From Turbatrix aceti (lineage: Eukaryota; Nematoda; Chromadorea; Rhabditida; Panagrolaimidae): DNA of 64,000 nt. Of this stretch, positions 1-10,345 are shown in pieces (within the stretch, counting starts at the first letter, position 1; every line of letters begins with the position of its first letter). Both the position numbers and the translations under genes were made by a program. The stretch spans positions 124,001 through 188,000 of the forward strand of contig OZ017769.1 of the NCBI GenBank assembly GCA_963969345.1, written 5' to 3'. The notes below the pieces were generated by a model. It was not told the origin of the DNA, searched no databases, and was given only the letters and a program-made list of their open reading frames with translations.

Positions 1-43
1 ATTCCAAATATCTGAAATCCACTTTTTTCTCCGAAAAACGTAC

Positions 44-1432
44 TCTCGTTTGAGAAGGCTTTCTTGACTTTCGGTTAACGTCGACTGCGATGATACGAGC
101 TCACGCGTATGGCGACGCTGTTTGTAGTACTCGCTGGGCGTCTCAAAATAGGATCCTGGCACCCAGCCGGTTCTCGGAGGCCGGGCTTTGGTACGGACGA
201 GCCATGATGCTGGATTCTTGTTGTCCAGTACCTCGACGATCTGGCCCTGCTCGAGTGGAACCGCTTCGGTATCGGTTGGTTCAGGATTGTAGTCCTGGAG
301 TGCGATAAAGACGGGGAGCGAACGCGTTTCTGATCCGGTGCTGACTTCCGTCGACGAACTCCTGCCGCTGGGGCTCGTTCGGGAAGTCACGGATTCAGAT
401 CGATAGGACGATCGCGAAGAATGCGTTGCATAGTTTACGTCTTCGGTTGCTTGGTATTTTCTGGAAAAAAGTTCAAAGCTATTGTTTGTGGCTTTTTTTA
501 TTAAAAAATTTGCTGGTTTTATTTTGATGCAACATACGTGTCCAGCCAACATTCACATTGCAGCGAGTGTCGGAATTTTTTGTCAACAACCAACAAATTT
601 TCGCCTGCACACCTCTAACAAACTACGCCTACACAGTTATCAAAAAAAGCAACGAAGCAGTACACAAGCCTAGCCAGCGTAGGTTGCCCCTTTGCTTCTC
701 ATATGTTTATCTCACGGTTAAAAACAATGAGTAAAGTATGTGAATACGAAAAAGCAAACATTTATCTTTTTTTTCAGTGACCATTTAAACTGGCTTACTT
801 ATGCAATATGGCATGTGTTATTTTTTTCAGTTATGCAAAACATGACTAGCATACTGTTTTGGAAATTTATCTTGCGCAAATTTTTTCGTTGGATGCATAT
901 ATTTAGATTTTTTTATTAAATTGAAATAAAATTACATAATAAGTTTTAAAACAATATTTTGCCTTCCAACAACACAAGTGAAATGAAAAATTGATTACAT
1001 AAAACATGTTGATAACATATTGAGAAAAGCAGCAAATATTAAACTGCATTGTGCTCGTAGTAATTAATAAGTTTTTTATGGCAATTAAAAAAATTCCTAA
1101 AACTATTGTTAATGCAATAAATAAATTCAGTTTCTATAAATTAAAATGTCAAAATCAACAACCATTTTTACTATTTTTTTTATCATTTGTTCTCTAACTC
1201 GAACACACCATATCAGACATATAACATACAACACACAATTTTTATGAAAAATTAAACGAGCGTTTAGATCTCAATAATTTTTTAATCGTCTAAAAAAATT
1301 GTCTCATCAAAGAATAAATATAAACAATAAAAGTAAAAAAAAACGAGTTAATACGTCATCAAAACAATAAAATTACCTAAAAGAGCTGTACTTGCGCTCA
1401 AGCTGTTTCTGTCGACGTGCCGCCGCTGACAT
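44..1432 (-). CDS. unc-89: UNC-89/obscurin N-terminal part (SH3), gene continues off the left edge
   Basis: Two 5' exons on the minus strand: 1377-1432 starts with ATG at 1432 and encodes a basic leader (MSAAARRQKQLERKYSSF), and 44-460 continues in phase (split AG|A codon, acceptor TTTTCCAG). Exon 2 encodes a Ser-rich linker and then an SH3 domain (VFIALQDYNPEP ... WVPGSYFETPSEYYKQRR), ending in a GTACGT donor at position 43. The leader, linker and SH3 order match the N-terminus of nematode UNC-89, the giant M-line protein that organises myosin filaments; in the family a RhoGEF DH-PH module follows, here outside the window. The intron (461-1376) is AT-rich, and a CT tract lies just upstream of the start. 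Family identification rests on remembered similarity; the exon structure is seen directly. Only a small N-terminal fraction of a very large protein is present. Confidence 0.85.
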
Positions 1433-1470
1433 TCTTGGTTGTTGGATTCCTTGTCAGGCGAGAGATTAAG

Positions 1471-1500
1471 CCCTCTCTCTCTCTCTCTCTCTCTCTCTCT
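1471..1500. repeat. (CT)n dinucleotide tract
   Basis: About 15 CT units lie 40 bp upstream of the unc-89 start codon (the gene is on the minus strand, so this is a GA tract in its 5' leader or promoter). Such tracts are common near promoters; a role here is only a guess. Confidence 0.8.
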
Positions 1501-1567
1501 AACTCTCCTTTTTTTGTTCTCTAAAAAAAGAAAAGAAAAAGAGCGGTTAAAAATGGACTAACAAAAT

Positions 1568-2233
1568 CTATTGCGTAACACATGGTTTAAAAATTGGCAT
1601 TACAGTAAGAAAAAAGTTATCCTCCTTGATCAACAGCTCCTGGAAGCTTAACAATAATTGGGAGACGTGGGACAATCGAACGAACAACCCTCGCTCCACG
1701 AACTCAAAGAGAATAGATGGAAAAAACGAAGAAAAGTCGGGGATGGGAGCAAGCAGGTAGTTAGCTAGCTCTCCTGCTACCAACTGGCTAAACACTTTCT
1801 CCCGCTTGGAATCGGACAGCCGAGATCTCATCCATATCCCCCACCATGCGTTACGGATGTACCTCAAAACTGTGCTCTTTTCAACGTTGCGTGCGTACGT
1901 ATACGTGCTTGAGATAAATCCGGAAGGTCTTCCCGGCGAGGGACGAGGATACGTTGCAGCGAAACAAGAAATTGACGACTCAAGGCGGCAAACTAGTACC
2001 AGTCCCGTAAGACAACCTTGCTGCAGGTAGGGATATTTAAAAAGTGGATCTATCAAATAGTGAACTGGACGGCGTAAGCTTACGCGTAAGCAGTGATCGG
2101 AATGATTTGTTCGCTCGTCAAGAACGATAAAAATGTTGCTTTTTTGTTCACAGAAAAATCCTGAGCCTTGCCAATAATAGATAAAACATTTTATTCGCAA
2201 AAGAGCTCTAATCATGAATAGTTTGACTAGCAT
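1568..2233 (-). CDS. Unassigned open frame (222 codons), doubtful gene
   Basis: An uninterrupted minus-strand frame begins 4 bp after the stop of the upstream glycosyltransferase-like gene. It encodes a Trp/Ser/Arg-rich stretch with several hydrophobic segments, and the middle (TYPRPSPGRPSGFISS, then NAWWGIWMRSRLSDSKREK) looks more protein-like than random. I do not recognise a family. It could be a separate gene, a later exon or a chance frame; a shorter opposing frame at 1806-2030 is less convincing. No clear initiator context or splice sites settle it. Confidence 0.25.
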   Translation of the reverse strand: MLVKLFMIRALLRIKCFIYYWQGSGFFCEQKSNIFIVLDERTNHSDHCLRVSLRRPVHYLIDPLFKYPYLQQGCLTGLVLVCRLESSISCFAATYPRPSPGRPSGFISSTYTYARNVEKSTVLRYIRNAWWGIWMRSRLSDSKREKVFSQLVAGELANYLLAPIPDFSSFFPSILFEFVERGLFVRLSHVSQLLLSFQELLIKEDNFFLTVMPIFKPCVTQ

Positions 2234-2236
2234 TTT

Positions 2237-3514
2237 TTAGCCTTGCAAACGCGGACGATCGGCCACACTCACAGCATTCGTACGCATAGTGTAGAGATTT
2301 GGCCTACCCTTCGCAGCAGAATAACAGATCAAATTCAATGCAACTTCTTCTAATTTGTAGCACCCGGAGGCCTCAACGATAGAGGCATTCGGTGCGAAGC
2401 ACAAGTCGGTCGGGTTCATGCATCTTGGATCCATCGCGCAGCTGAATAGCTTCGAAAACAGATTCCACCCATTGTTGGTGCCAAAGTAGAGAACAAGCAA
2501 CGCTTTCCTCGCAGCTACGCGCTTCAGAGCGACTGTATCGATATTGGAGAAATAAGAGTACATTTTAGGGGGTGTTAACTCAAAAATGGAGTATTTTGAG
2601 GGGCGGTAGAGTTGTAAATCAATGGTTGATTTCTTTAGTTTGCGTTTGATCAAGTTCTGAAAAATACGTTTCCGCGGTCTTCTTTACTCTGACCTGAATT
2701 TTGCTACACAGCTAAAAAATTTGAGTAGAAGTTCACCACCTCTCGACAATAAAAAATATCGAATAATGAAATTTTTCTTGTCACCGGTCCCCAGCGAACT
2801 TACGGTATAAACAGTAGATGTAGGAGCTCGAAATCTAATCGATGGATCAGCCCACATCACAATGGGATACTCGTGAAGGGCAAGTGCAGTAATGAGCACT
2901 TTAAATCTATGACTTTCCAATTCATGCGCGTAACGTGGAAATTCCGCGAAAACTCGAGAGAATCGATTAACTATTGCTTTTTTACACATTTTTCTGAACC
3001 GCTTAATTGTGGAATAATCAACGTCGTCAGCTACAAAAACGTAATAGGGTACGATGAGCAGCTCGGACTGGAGTTTGAGAGACAAACATGATTCTCTAAA
3101 AACATTCATCAATTTATTTATTTTGAGCAAAACAAACAGCGTTTCCCGAAGCCGTTTTGCTGATGAAAAAGTCACAATAGCCATATTCTCGATATCATAA
3201 TGAGCTCTTTCGAACCGCCCTTGGTATATTGGTGACTGAAGCCATTTCGAGACCAACTTGGAAACATCCATGGGAGTTTCAGCCTTTTTGCCGATACTGT
3301 GCTCTTCGAGTGCAAATGTCAAGTTGTGCCAGACGCTACCAATTTTTTTCACTGTCATTGTCGTTGGCTCAGATTCGTTGTTAAAATATAGCAACAATAT
3401 TGAAACTGCAGATAAAATTAAAATGCTGTAAATCGAAAAAATAGTAGAAGAAAACCGAATAAGTTCTTACATTTTTAAATTTGTTTTCCTGGCACAGAAT
3501 AATCTCATCCTCAT
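2237..3514 (-). CDS. Type II membrane glycosyltransferase-like protein, DUF1647-type nematode family
   Basis: Three exons in phase: 3471-3514 (ATG at 3514), 2804-3425 and 2656-2237, giving about 361 aa. The first codons are basic and the exon junction opens a hydrophobic stretch (IILILSAVSILLLYF), so the protein is predicted to be a single-pass type II protein with a lumenal domain, typical of Golgi enzymes. The lumenal part has the family core: an alpha/beta stretch ending HRFKVLITALALHEYPIVMW then ADPSIRF, followed in the last exon by SIFELTPPKMYSYF and a Cys-containing ALCA-like region (LFSCAMDPRCMNPTDLC). In nematode DUF1647-like proteins the equivalent motifs are a hydrophobic strand with a D-x-S-[VI]-R-F signature and S-I-F-A-x-T-H-P-x-M-Y. 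The usual aspartate is kept (ADPSIRF), but the His of the second motif is absent. The substrate is unknown. The intron with the GTAAGT donor at 2803 removes a frame that would otherwise stop. Confidence 0.65.
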
Positions 3515-4049
3515 TTTTTGACGACAGAATGCGTTTAAAAGAAAAAAGCACCAAGCACGATGAAAACAGCAGAATCAGCGTTTTCTTTTAGTGAGAATAA
3601 AAAATTATTCACTCAATGGACCTATTAGTGGCAAACATGGTGTATCACACACGATAAACACAAATGTGTGCATGTCATCGTTTACGACTACGCTTCATAT
3701 TTTCTCATGAAATGAGGAATACATTGAATGCATTTGTAATAAAAATATTGTTATTCAAAATATCATGTTGATTAGTTTCAGAGTTTGATAGTATGAGAAA
3801 TCTTCAGATTCCCGAAAATTTGTTTTTCGGTTCAGCCCGCGCTCGCATAAGGAGCACTAAAGAAGCACAACGGGAGTGGAAGACTTTTCCCCTTATTTTT
3901 ATTCAAATTCAAGTTGAAAAAAGTCTTCCTCTTCTGTTGTGCTCCTTAGTGCGGAGGGTACCCCATAAGTGCGTTTTCAAGGATTAGGCAAAAGTAGGCC
4001 CTTGTTTAGCATAAAATCCACATTTTATTTTCCTAAACAACACAAAAAG
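3515..4049. other. Intergenic, no gene seen apart from MITE
   Basis: AT-rich spacer between the convergent tail of the dehydrogenase gene and the start of the glycosyltransferase-like gene. It contains the family A MITE and nothing else I can support. Confidence 0.6.
3836..3956. mobile_element. Palindromic MITE, family A, short copy
   Basis: The left arm reads GCTCGCATAAGGAGCACTAA and on through a GAAGACTTTT stretch; the right arm is its inverse (AAAAGTCTTCC ... TTGTGCTCCTTAGTGC). It is about 120 bp long, and the right arm lacks the outer repeat unit, so this copy is internally shortened. Two other copies are at 8935-9205 and 14249-14766. No clear target duplication. Confidence 0.75.
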
Positions 4050-5410
4050 CTAATCAGTTTCCGATGACCTCTCCAAAAGTCGATCAGAAATCTGAATCAA
4101 CTGTTTTGCAGCGTCAGGATTTACAGTAGGTGTAAAAGCTTCGACAATATTGCCATAGTAGAGAGCTCCACCTTGTAGGCTGTCGAATTGAGCCGTCGAG
4201 CAGTAAAGGATGCCTTCGATGCCCTGATCCACATTCTTGGCGATAAGCCAGATAAGTGGAGCAGCAAAAGTCCGCAGAACAGGATTCGTGTGTCTTCCGA
4301 GGTCTGTACCGCGAACAAAGCCCGGCCTCACAACGACCGCCTTAACCGATCGGTTGGCAGCTTGGTAGGATGCGTTGAGGGATGTTGTGTGAAGGCAGTT
4401 GGCGAGCTTCGAAATGGAGTACAGTTGTTTTGGATGGAGAGCCGATGTTGCAGAAAAGTCGGTAAGCGTTTCAAGTGAAGGTATTGACGTTGCCTAAAAA
4501 TATGACAAACTTTGAGAAAAACATATCGACCGAGACAGGACTCGAACCTGCCTTCGGATCCGAAGTCCGAAGCCGCGCGCTATCCATTGCGCCCACACTG
4601 TCACAATTAGGACCCAAAGCGAGTAAATTTCCTAAATACCCGGGAAATTCAAAATAATTTTACGAAAATAATGCAAAAAAAAAAATAATGAAATCGCGTT
4701 TTTATAAATCGCGGCAACCACAAACGTCGTTAAGTAATTTTTTTTCTCTGGAGATTTTGGGAGAGTCTCAGATTTTTGGGAGAATCTCAGAAGATTTTCT
4801 CCCGTAAGATTTTGCTACCCAGAGCGAAAAAGACGTGAGATGCATTCACAATCAGATTTTTGTCAGTAGCATACAGAATGTGTCAGTCAGAAAAAAAACT
4901 AACCTGTTTATAAAACCCTGAAGAAATATTAATCACCCTGGCCTCGGGTCGAAAAAGGTCATCGAGGAGCTTAGTGAGGTGAAAGTGTCCCAGATAGTTC
5001 GCGGCAAAGTGAACCTCGATACCGGTGGACGTCATCTGAAAACATGATTTTGTAAAAATTTATTAAATTTGAACAACTTCATGTGGATGGTTCATGATCC
5101 CAGCGTTGTTTATAAGGACATCCAATCCATCGTAGTTTGTACGAAATTGATCAGCAAATCTGACAATCGTCTCTGGAACTGTCAAATCCAGGTTCAATGA
5201 TGACACTGCATCGGCAGCTACTCCTGGTACGTCACGATAGATTTCCTTGATTGCATTGCGTGCTTTGTCGTCGTTCCGGCATGCAAGCACTATTCGATAA
5301 GAGCCGAGACGTGCCATTGCCTTGGCGGTGTGCAAGCCGAGGCCAGAGCTCGCACCCGTAATAACGACCGTCTTCAGGTCGGTAGACATGAGACGCAAAA
5401 GTGAAGCCAC
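4050..5410 (-). CDS. Short-chain dehydrogenase/reductase, retinol-dehydrogenase/WWOX-like
   Basis: Three exons with matching phase 0 borders: 5078-5410, 4904-5035 and 4050-4493, total 302 aa, the usual size for this family. Residues run: Rossmann nucleotide motif TGASSGLG near residue 19, LACRN after the second strand (favouring NADP), NNAG near residue 105, the catalytic region with Ser (VINISSGFY) and the YSISK active-site Tyr-Lys, then PGFVRGTDL. This is the classical SDR layout and closest in flavour to RDH11-14 and the SDR part of WWOX. It probably reduces or oxidises a lipid-like alcohol or ketone, but the substrate cannot be told. Intron 2 carries a tRNA-Arg-like sequence on the same strand. 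The start was taken as the ATG at 5410; a second ATG eight codons later (MSTDLKTVV) is equally possible and would leave no leader. Confidence 0.85.
4527..4602 (-). tRNA. tRNA-Arg(UCG)-like sequence, aberrant arms
   Basis: Minus-strand 76-nt sequence with a perfect B box (GGTTCGAGTCC), an A-box region (TGGGCGCAATGG, one G longer than TGGCGCAATGG), and an anticodon-type hairpin TCGGA-CTTCGGA-TCCGA with UCG in the loop, hence Arg. The acceptor arms pair at 5 of 7 positions (two mismatches). The spacer between D and anticodon stems is about 5 nt too long and the variable loop too short, so it may be a decaying copy or tRNA-derived repeat rather than a working gene. It lies in intron 2 of the dehydrogenase gene. 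Confidence 0.55.
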
Positions 5411-5912
5411 ACTGATTGGATAAATCGATGCAATAAAAACAAGATAACAGGAGGCAACGCGTGAACAAGAAAAAATAAAAGCAAGGATCTTGCTTGTTTA
5501 CCGGTTTGCACAGCGTGCGCATTAACCCGTGCAAATTTTCCTAGTGAGAGCAAGCGATAGTAAAATTTTAGAAAAATGGATATGGTTGATGAGATTCTGA
5601 ATCAATGCATGCAGACGACAAAACGGCTCAAAAACATAAAACAATATTTCAAACTACAGTTACCCGCGGAAAAAAACGCAATCATCGTAATCTTTTAGAG
5701 TTAAAAAGGCTTATTTGAAGGTAAAAATAAGTTACATTTCACTATGGCCAAGTGTTCATACATGCACTTCAATCAAAACGCAATCATTCACTTTTTTTAT
5801 ATTTTATGCTAGCACATGATAAATAAAATGCTAAAAACAACAAAAAAAGGAAAAGAAAAAACCTGATACAAACGAAAACAAATTCAAACCATTCTACGGA
5901 AGAGAAAATACG

Positions 5913-6243
5913 TCACTCCCGTGGTCCATCACCGCCTGGGACGAGCATTGTAATGTGGTTGCCGTTGAGGAGTATCTGGTCAAGTTTGGTCATTCGACGT
6001 CCCTCAGGAGTGTTTTCGTATTCCGTAACGTCTTCGAGCACCATGTTGACAAATTCATCAAAACCGACAAGTGTTCCAGTAATTTCACGATCGCCTAGAA
6101 GATACGATTTTGAATGCAGCTCAATTTCGGCAAGAAAACTCACTTTTAAGAATTACCCAAATCTTGGAGCCAATGCACTTGTCGATAAGTTCGAAAGGCA
6201 TCAAGGTCGATGGATTCACTGCAGTTGATGCTGTCGACGTCAT
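5913..6243 (-). CDS. lsm-5: U6 snRNA-associated Sm-like protein LSm5
   Basis: Two exons, 6144-6243 and 5913-6094, joined by a 49-bp intron with a split Ser codon (A|GC), giving 93 aa, the normal LSm5 length. Sm1 reads [34 protein letters not shown] and Sm2 [18 protein letters not shown], both typical. LSm5 is a subunit of the LSm1-7 ring (cytoplasmic mRNA decapping and decay) and of LSm2-8 (U6 snRNA 3' end binding). A second in-frame ATG inside the intron would give a shorter product lacking Sm strand 1, so the spliced model is preferred. TTCCAG five bases before the ATG could be a trans-splice acceptor. Divergent from the calumenin gene. Confidence 0.95.
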
Positions 6244-6653
6244 GATGACTGGAAGTGAATCATAAAAAAGCAGCTCGTGAAAAATTAATAAAAAAAAACG
6301 AAAAAAAACCCAAAATCATTAAATGTGCAAACAAGTAGTAAAATCACGTCAATAAAAGCCCAAGAATTTAGCTCATGCTCTACACCCATGAGCAAAACAA
6401 CGAAGCGTAAAGCGTCGTAATAGAAGAATTGTAAATAAATTACTGAACTTTTCATAAAGTAAACTCGTCAACTAAACAAATAAAAAAACAAAACAAAGCC
6501 AGCGAAAAAATTCGCGTCGAGAGAGTATTCGCGCGAGTTTGCAAGCAAACTAGCTACCAATGTCTTTGTTGGCGTGGCCTTCGTTCTCGTTATTCTTGGC
6601 CAATCGATTAAATTATCGGAACTTGTACTATCTCTCTGCTATCTACCTCCGTA
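6244..6653. promoter_or_regulatory. Shared divergent promoter region, lsm-5 / calumenin
   Basis: The two start codons face away from each other across 410 bp of AT-rich DNA, so this must hold promoters of both genes. No TATA box or known motif is obvious. Role inferred from position. Confidence 0.5.
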
Positions 6654-7856
6654 ATGCTTTTCAACATACTGTTTTTTATCTTGGTGACAACAACGATCGT
6701 CGTGACACTTGCAGAACGGGAATCCGTTCTCTACTCCCATGTTGCAGGCGGAGGAAAACCTCATGATGCACATGAGGACCACAAGATTGTCCTCGGTTGG
6801 TAATTTGTGTATATCATTTTTAATGTGCACAGTTTTAGGCTCCGAAAAGCTAGCACAAGAATTTGATGACATGTCACCGGAAGAGTCAAAGCGCCGCTTA
6901 CGCGTACTAGCTCGCAAGATGGATGCAAACTCTGATGGCGTCGTTATGCTTGACGAACTCACGAATTGGATCGAAAATTCATCTCGGAGCCTTGATAACG
7001 AAGAAAATGACGAGAGATTTGCGGAAATGGATGCGAGTAAGTGTTATCATAACTTTCTTACTGGCTTTGTAAGAACATTACTTTTAAAAAAATTTTTTTT
7101 GTCGTAAAAATTTTGATATTGTTTACTGCAATTCAAGTTTTAGTTTTTTTCAGACAAAGATGGTTACATAACATGGGAAGAATACATCCAGGAAGCTTTC
7201 TACGGTGCTTCCGAAGAAGGCGCCATTGATGTCGCCAAAATGGATCATGAGGACCGTAAACTCTTCGAAGAAGACAGGCTGTATTTTGAAAAGGCAGATG
7301 AGGACCATGACGGGTTACTTTGTCGCAGCGAATTTTCACGATTCCAAAATCCAGAATTATACGAAAGCATGCACGACACCCTTGTCAAGGTTCGTGTTTG
7401 GTGAATAATATTTTTTGTTCATCGATCATTTTGATCAAAATTTGTCGGTCTAAAAACTGTTACGATTTAACTGCATTTTTATTATATTTTTTTTAGCTTA
7501 CTCTAGTCGAAAAAGATGTCAATGGAGACGGCAAAATAGATATCAAAGAATACATGGGCGATATGGCTGACCAACCAAAATCCGAATTTTACGTCACCGA
7601 AAAGAGTCGCTTTGAACACGATTTTGACAAAAATGGTGACGGATTTCTGGACGGCGAAGAACTCAAGGCGTGGCTTGTTCCTGACCTCCGGACAGCTGCA
7701 GAACACGAAGCGGAACACCTAATCAAGGCTTCGGATACCGATGGTGATGGCCGACTTACAATCGATGAAATTGTCACTGCTCATGCCCAGTTTGTCGGTA
7801 GCGAGGCAACCAACTACGGAGAACACATGCTGAATCTCAGTCATGATGAACTATGA
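6654..7856 (+). CDS. calu-1: Calumenin/reticulocalbin (CREC) ER calcium-binding protein
   Basis: Four exons: 6654-6795, 6839-7036, 7154-7389 and 7497-7856, all phases agreeing, 311 aa. The ATG at 6654 opens a signal peptide (MLFNILFFILVTTTIVVTLA), followed by the CREC-typical HDAHEDHKIVLG segment. Six EF-hand loops follow in order: DANSDGVVMLDE, DANKDGYITWEE, DEDHDGLLCRSE, DVNGDGKIDIKE, DKNGDGFLDGEE and DTDGDGRLTIDE. The protein ends in HDEL, the ER retrieval signal, so it sits in the ER lumen, where CREC proteins bind calcium with low affinity and help secretory and collagen processing. A longer frame starting at 6709 is a shadow that reads through intron 1. Several AATAAA-type polyadenylation signals follow the stop near 7980-8040. 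Confidence 0.95.
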
Positions 7857-8934
7857 CAAGTCGCATTTATTACTTTCTTGTACGCATTTTTGAAATCTGT
7901 TTTTTTTTTCTTTAATTAGTATCATCATGGTTTGTAAAAATGCGGCGGTTTGTCTCGGCCCGAAACAAAAATGTTTAAAAAAATAAACGCCCAGAAGCAT
8001 TTTTTTATGTGAAAACAATTAGTATTATTTCCTAAATAAAATGAAGTTGTCATTTTGTGTACTTTTTATATAACTTTTTGTCAAAAAACAGTTTTTGTGC
8101 ACATCATTGAAAAAAATTCTTATGTTAGGCCCGGACCTAAATTACCGGCCCGACCCTGGTAAAGACAAATGTAGTATTGAATTATGTCATTGTTAGGGGA
8201 GGAAGCTCAGCCCTATAATGACAAATAAGCAATCCAAGACATAATTTCTTTGGTGTGCCCGTCGATAATATATATATATATATTTATATAAATATATACA
8301 CTGCCGCTAACTAACTACTTTGTCGACAAAATTTGCGCGCTTATAATAGATTTGCTCCGGGTTGATGCGATTTTGGGTAGTAGTACTCAAGTTTGCCGAT
8401 TCGAAGACTGACCGGTTGCGTCTAGGGTTTCAACCCCCCCCCTCTTGTCCCCGTGAGTAGCCCCCAACCCCCGTCCCCGTCAGATCCCGTCCTCGATGGA
8501 GGTAAAATTCCCCGTCCCCGACGAATCCTGCCTCCGACATTGAACAAAATTTCGCGAAAAACGCGTAAGTTCAAAAACAACACAAATATGTAAAAAACAA
8601 CGCAAAATACGAAAAATTTGTTCAAAATAAGCCTCTTTTTTCGTTTTAAGGCAAATTGGTACCTTTTTGAGCCGGGCCTGTGTTGCAACACGCTGATATA
8701 AGAGGTAATTTTTTTTATTTTGTATAAATTCCTTATGACGTAATTTGCTCCCTCAGTTGAACATTTGGTAAGCAGATGAATATTTATTGGTCAGACACAT
8801 TATTCAAAAAAATTTTTACACTTTTGTTGCTCCGATTTTTTGTTACAAATAAAAAAACAAAGTTACGTATTGAGAAAAGTCCAAAACAAGCCTGACCGAG
8901 CCGCGAAACCAAGTCCGATCCGTTTCATGTGGTA
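7857..8934. other. Intergenic with degraded GC-rich repeat fragments
   Basis: No gene. It contains the calumenin 3' UTR, a TA-rich tract near 8268-8297, a GGCCCGG-type fragment near 8128-8160, and a C-rich block at about 8405-8530 beginning CTAGGGTTTCAACC with GTCCCC units, likely the end of another hAT-like MITE. The open frame through it on the minus strand is low complexity and not a gene. Confidence 0.55.
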
Positions 8935-9205
8935 CCCGCACTAGCATAAGGAGCACTAAAGAACAAGGGTGTCAACGGGCCGAATTTTTGTCGGCCCGGC
9001 CCGGCCCGGCCCGCTCGAGGTAAGGCCCGGCCCGGCCCGGCCCGGGCCGGGCCGGCCCGCCTTTTTACCAAAGGGTAAAATTGAAGCAAAATTTACGCAC
9101 AACAGGGGGAAGACTTTTCTCTCCTATTTGTCTTCAAAAATATGAGCTGAAAAGGTCATCCCCTACACTGTTGTGCTCCTTTAGTGCTCCTTATGCTAGT
9201 GCGGG
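8935..9205. mobile_element. Palindromic MITE, family A, interrupted by a family B element
   Basis: The outer arms are exact inverses: GCACTAGCATAAGGAGCACT at the left and AGTGCTCCTTATGCTAGTGC at the right, both flanked by CCC/GGG. The left arm breaks at 8963 and the family A sequence resumes at 9097 (GCACAACAGG). The interior 8964-9096 belongs to another family. Confidence 0.85.
8964..9096. mobile_element. Family B hAT-like MITE fragment with (GGCCC)n, nested
   Basis: Starts CAAGGGTGTCAACGGGCCG, then tandem GGCCC units, then TTTTTACCAAAGGGTAAAAT, matching in inverse the right part of the longer copy at 33197-33482. The right half is missing. It sits inside the family A MITE and so arrived later. 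Confidence 0.75.
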
Positions 9206-9311
9206 GAGGACTACTGCAAGATGTTTATTGCAAGTAATTTTTGGTGCATTTTTGAAACTGTTTCAGTAGGAATGAACAAAAGTCAAGTGATGCATTGCAT
9301 AACATTTGACA

Positions 9312-9818
9312 CAGAGTTGTTCAATTCGACAATTTTCAGGGCTCGCTCGGGCTCGGGCTCTTTGAGCAATTCACTCTTCCGTGCCCGGCCCGGCTCCGGC
9401 TCTTCGAGTTGCTAAATTTTCGGGCTCGGGCCGCTCGCGCGCTTTCCGGGTCCGAGCCTCGGCTCTCGCTCTGCTCACGCTCGTGCGTTGAGCAAGAAGC
9501 GAGAACAGGGGCGAAGACTGTGCTCTCACAAAAATATGAAGTTTGAGCCACAAGTTCAGGTCCTCACGAAAATAAAGACCGTATACTGCTGGAGATACCC
9601 CCAACATCGTGTTTGTGGTCGAAATTACCAGTATTTTAGTATTTGCTAGCACTATATTGCTAGTGAGCAGGGCTTATTTGAACTATTGCTCTTGCTCGCT
9701 CTGCTCATGCTCATTGAGCACTCCAATTTTTCGCGCTCGCTCCGCATCGCGCTCGTGAGCTGAGTTCAGGAGCGAGCAGTGAGCAGGAGTCAATTTGGTG
9801 ATGCATCGCACAACTCTG
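9312..9818. mobile_element. hAT-like MITE, family C, (GCTCGCTCT)-type arrays
   Basis: A 507-bp element with inverted ends CAGAGTTGTTCAA / ...CAACTCTG, flanked by ATTTGACA (9304-9311) and CTTTGACA (9819-9826), a 7-of-8 matching 8-bp target duplication. The interior has repeated GCTCGCTC/GAGCAATTC blocks at both ends and a short unique middle. A better-preserved copy is at 63073-63611. Size of duplication and CAG...CTG ends fit the hAT superfamily. Confidence 0.9.
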
Positions 9819-10345
9819 CTTTGACAGCATGGGATAAAATCATTTTTTAATTGAAATACATAATATTTATATCAAGGAATCGAGCATGTCCTGAATTTTG
9901 CAACGAGCCACAGTTTGTGAAAAAATATTAATTTTAAGCAATATAGCAGTGGCTCGAAGTGAAAGTTGGCAAAAATACATAAATGCCCGATTCACAGGCC
10001 ATTAGCTAAAAGCTTTGTATTGAGTTGTCCGTTACCTTGCTATCAACACATAGGAAAAGAGCCTGATAGCCGACGATCCTTCAACAACGAGAAATCATTT
10101 GATAACTGTTTTGCCCTTTAAAAATGCGCACGCTGTGCATTTGCTGCCCATAATGCATGCTCCCATACAGATATCCGTCCGGCGCGCGTTTAAATAGTCG
10201 CATATCCAACTTCTTTTACCACAAATCTGACCCCGATTATAAGTTCTACCATATAGATTTAGCACATGCAAAAGAGCGTTTATCGAAAATACTCTTCGTT
10301 TAACCCAACGCATCGTTTGCTTCACGCTTTTCGTGGTGCTGCGGT

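Noticed and set aside
4050..6243. An operon of the dehydrogenase and lsm-5 on the minus strand
   Set aside because: Spacing is about 500 bp with AT-rich DNA, longer than the roughly 100 bp typical of nematode operons; no evidence beyond shared strand.
6709..7107. Continuous calumenin frame starting at 6709
   Set aside because: It reads through intron 1 and lacks the signal peptide; the spliced model from 6654 restores the family N-terminus.
9312..9818. CRISPR-like array of regularly spaced repeats
   Set aside because: Units vary in length and sequence, have no spacers of constant size, and form a palindromic transposon with an 8-bp duplication in a eukaryotic genome.
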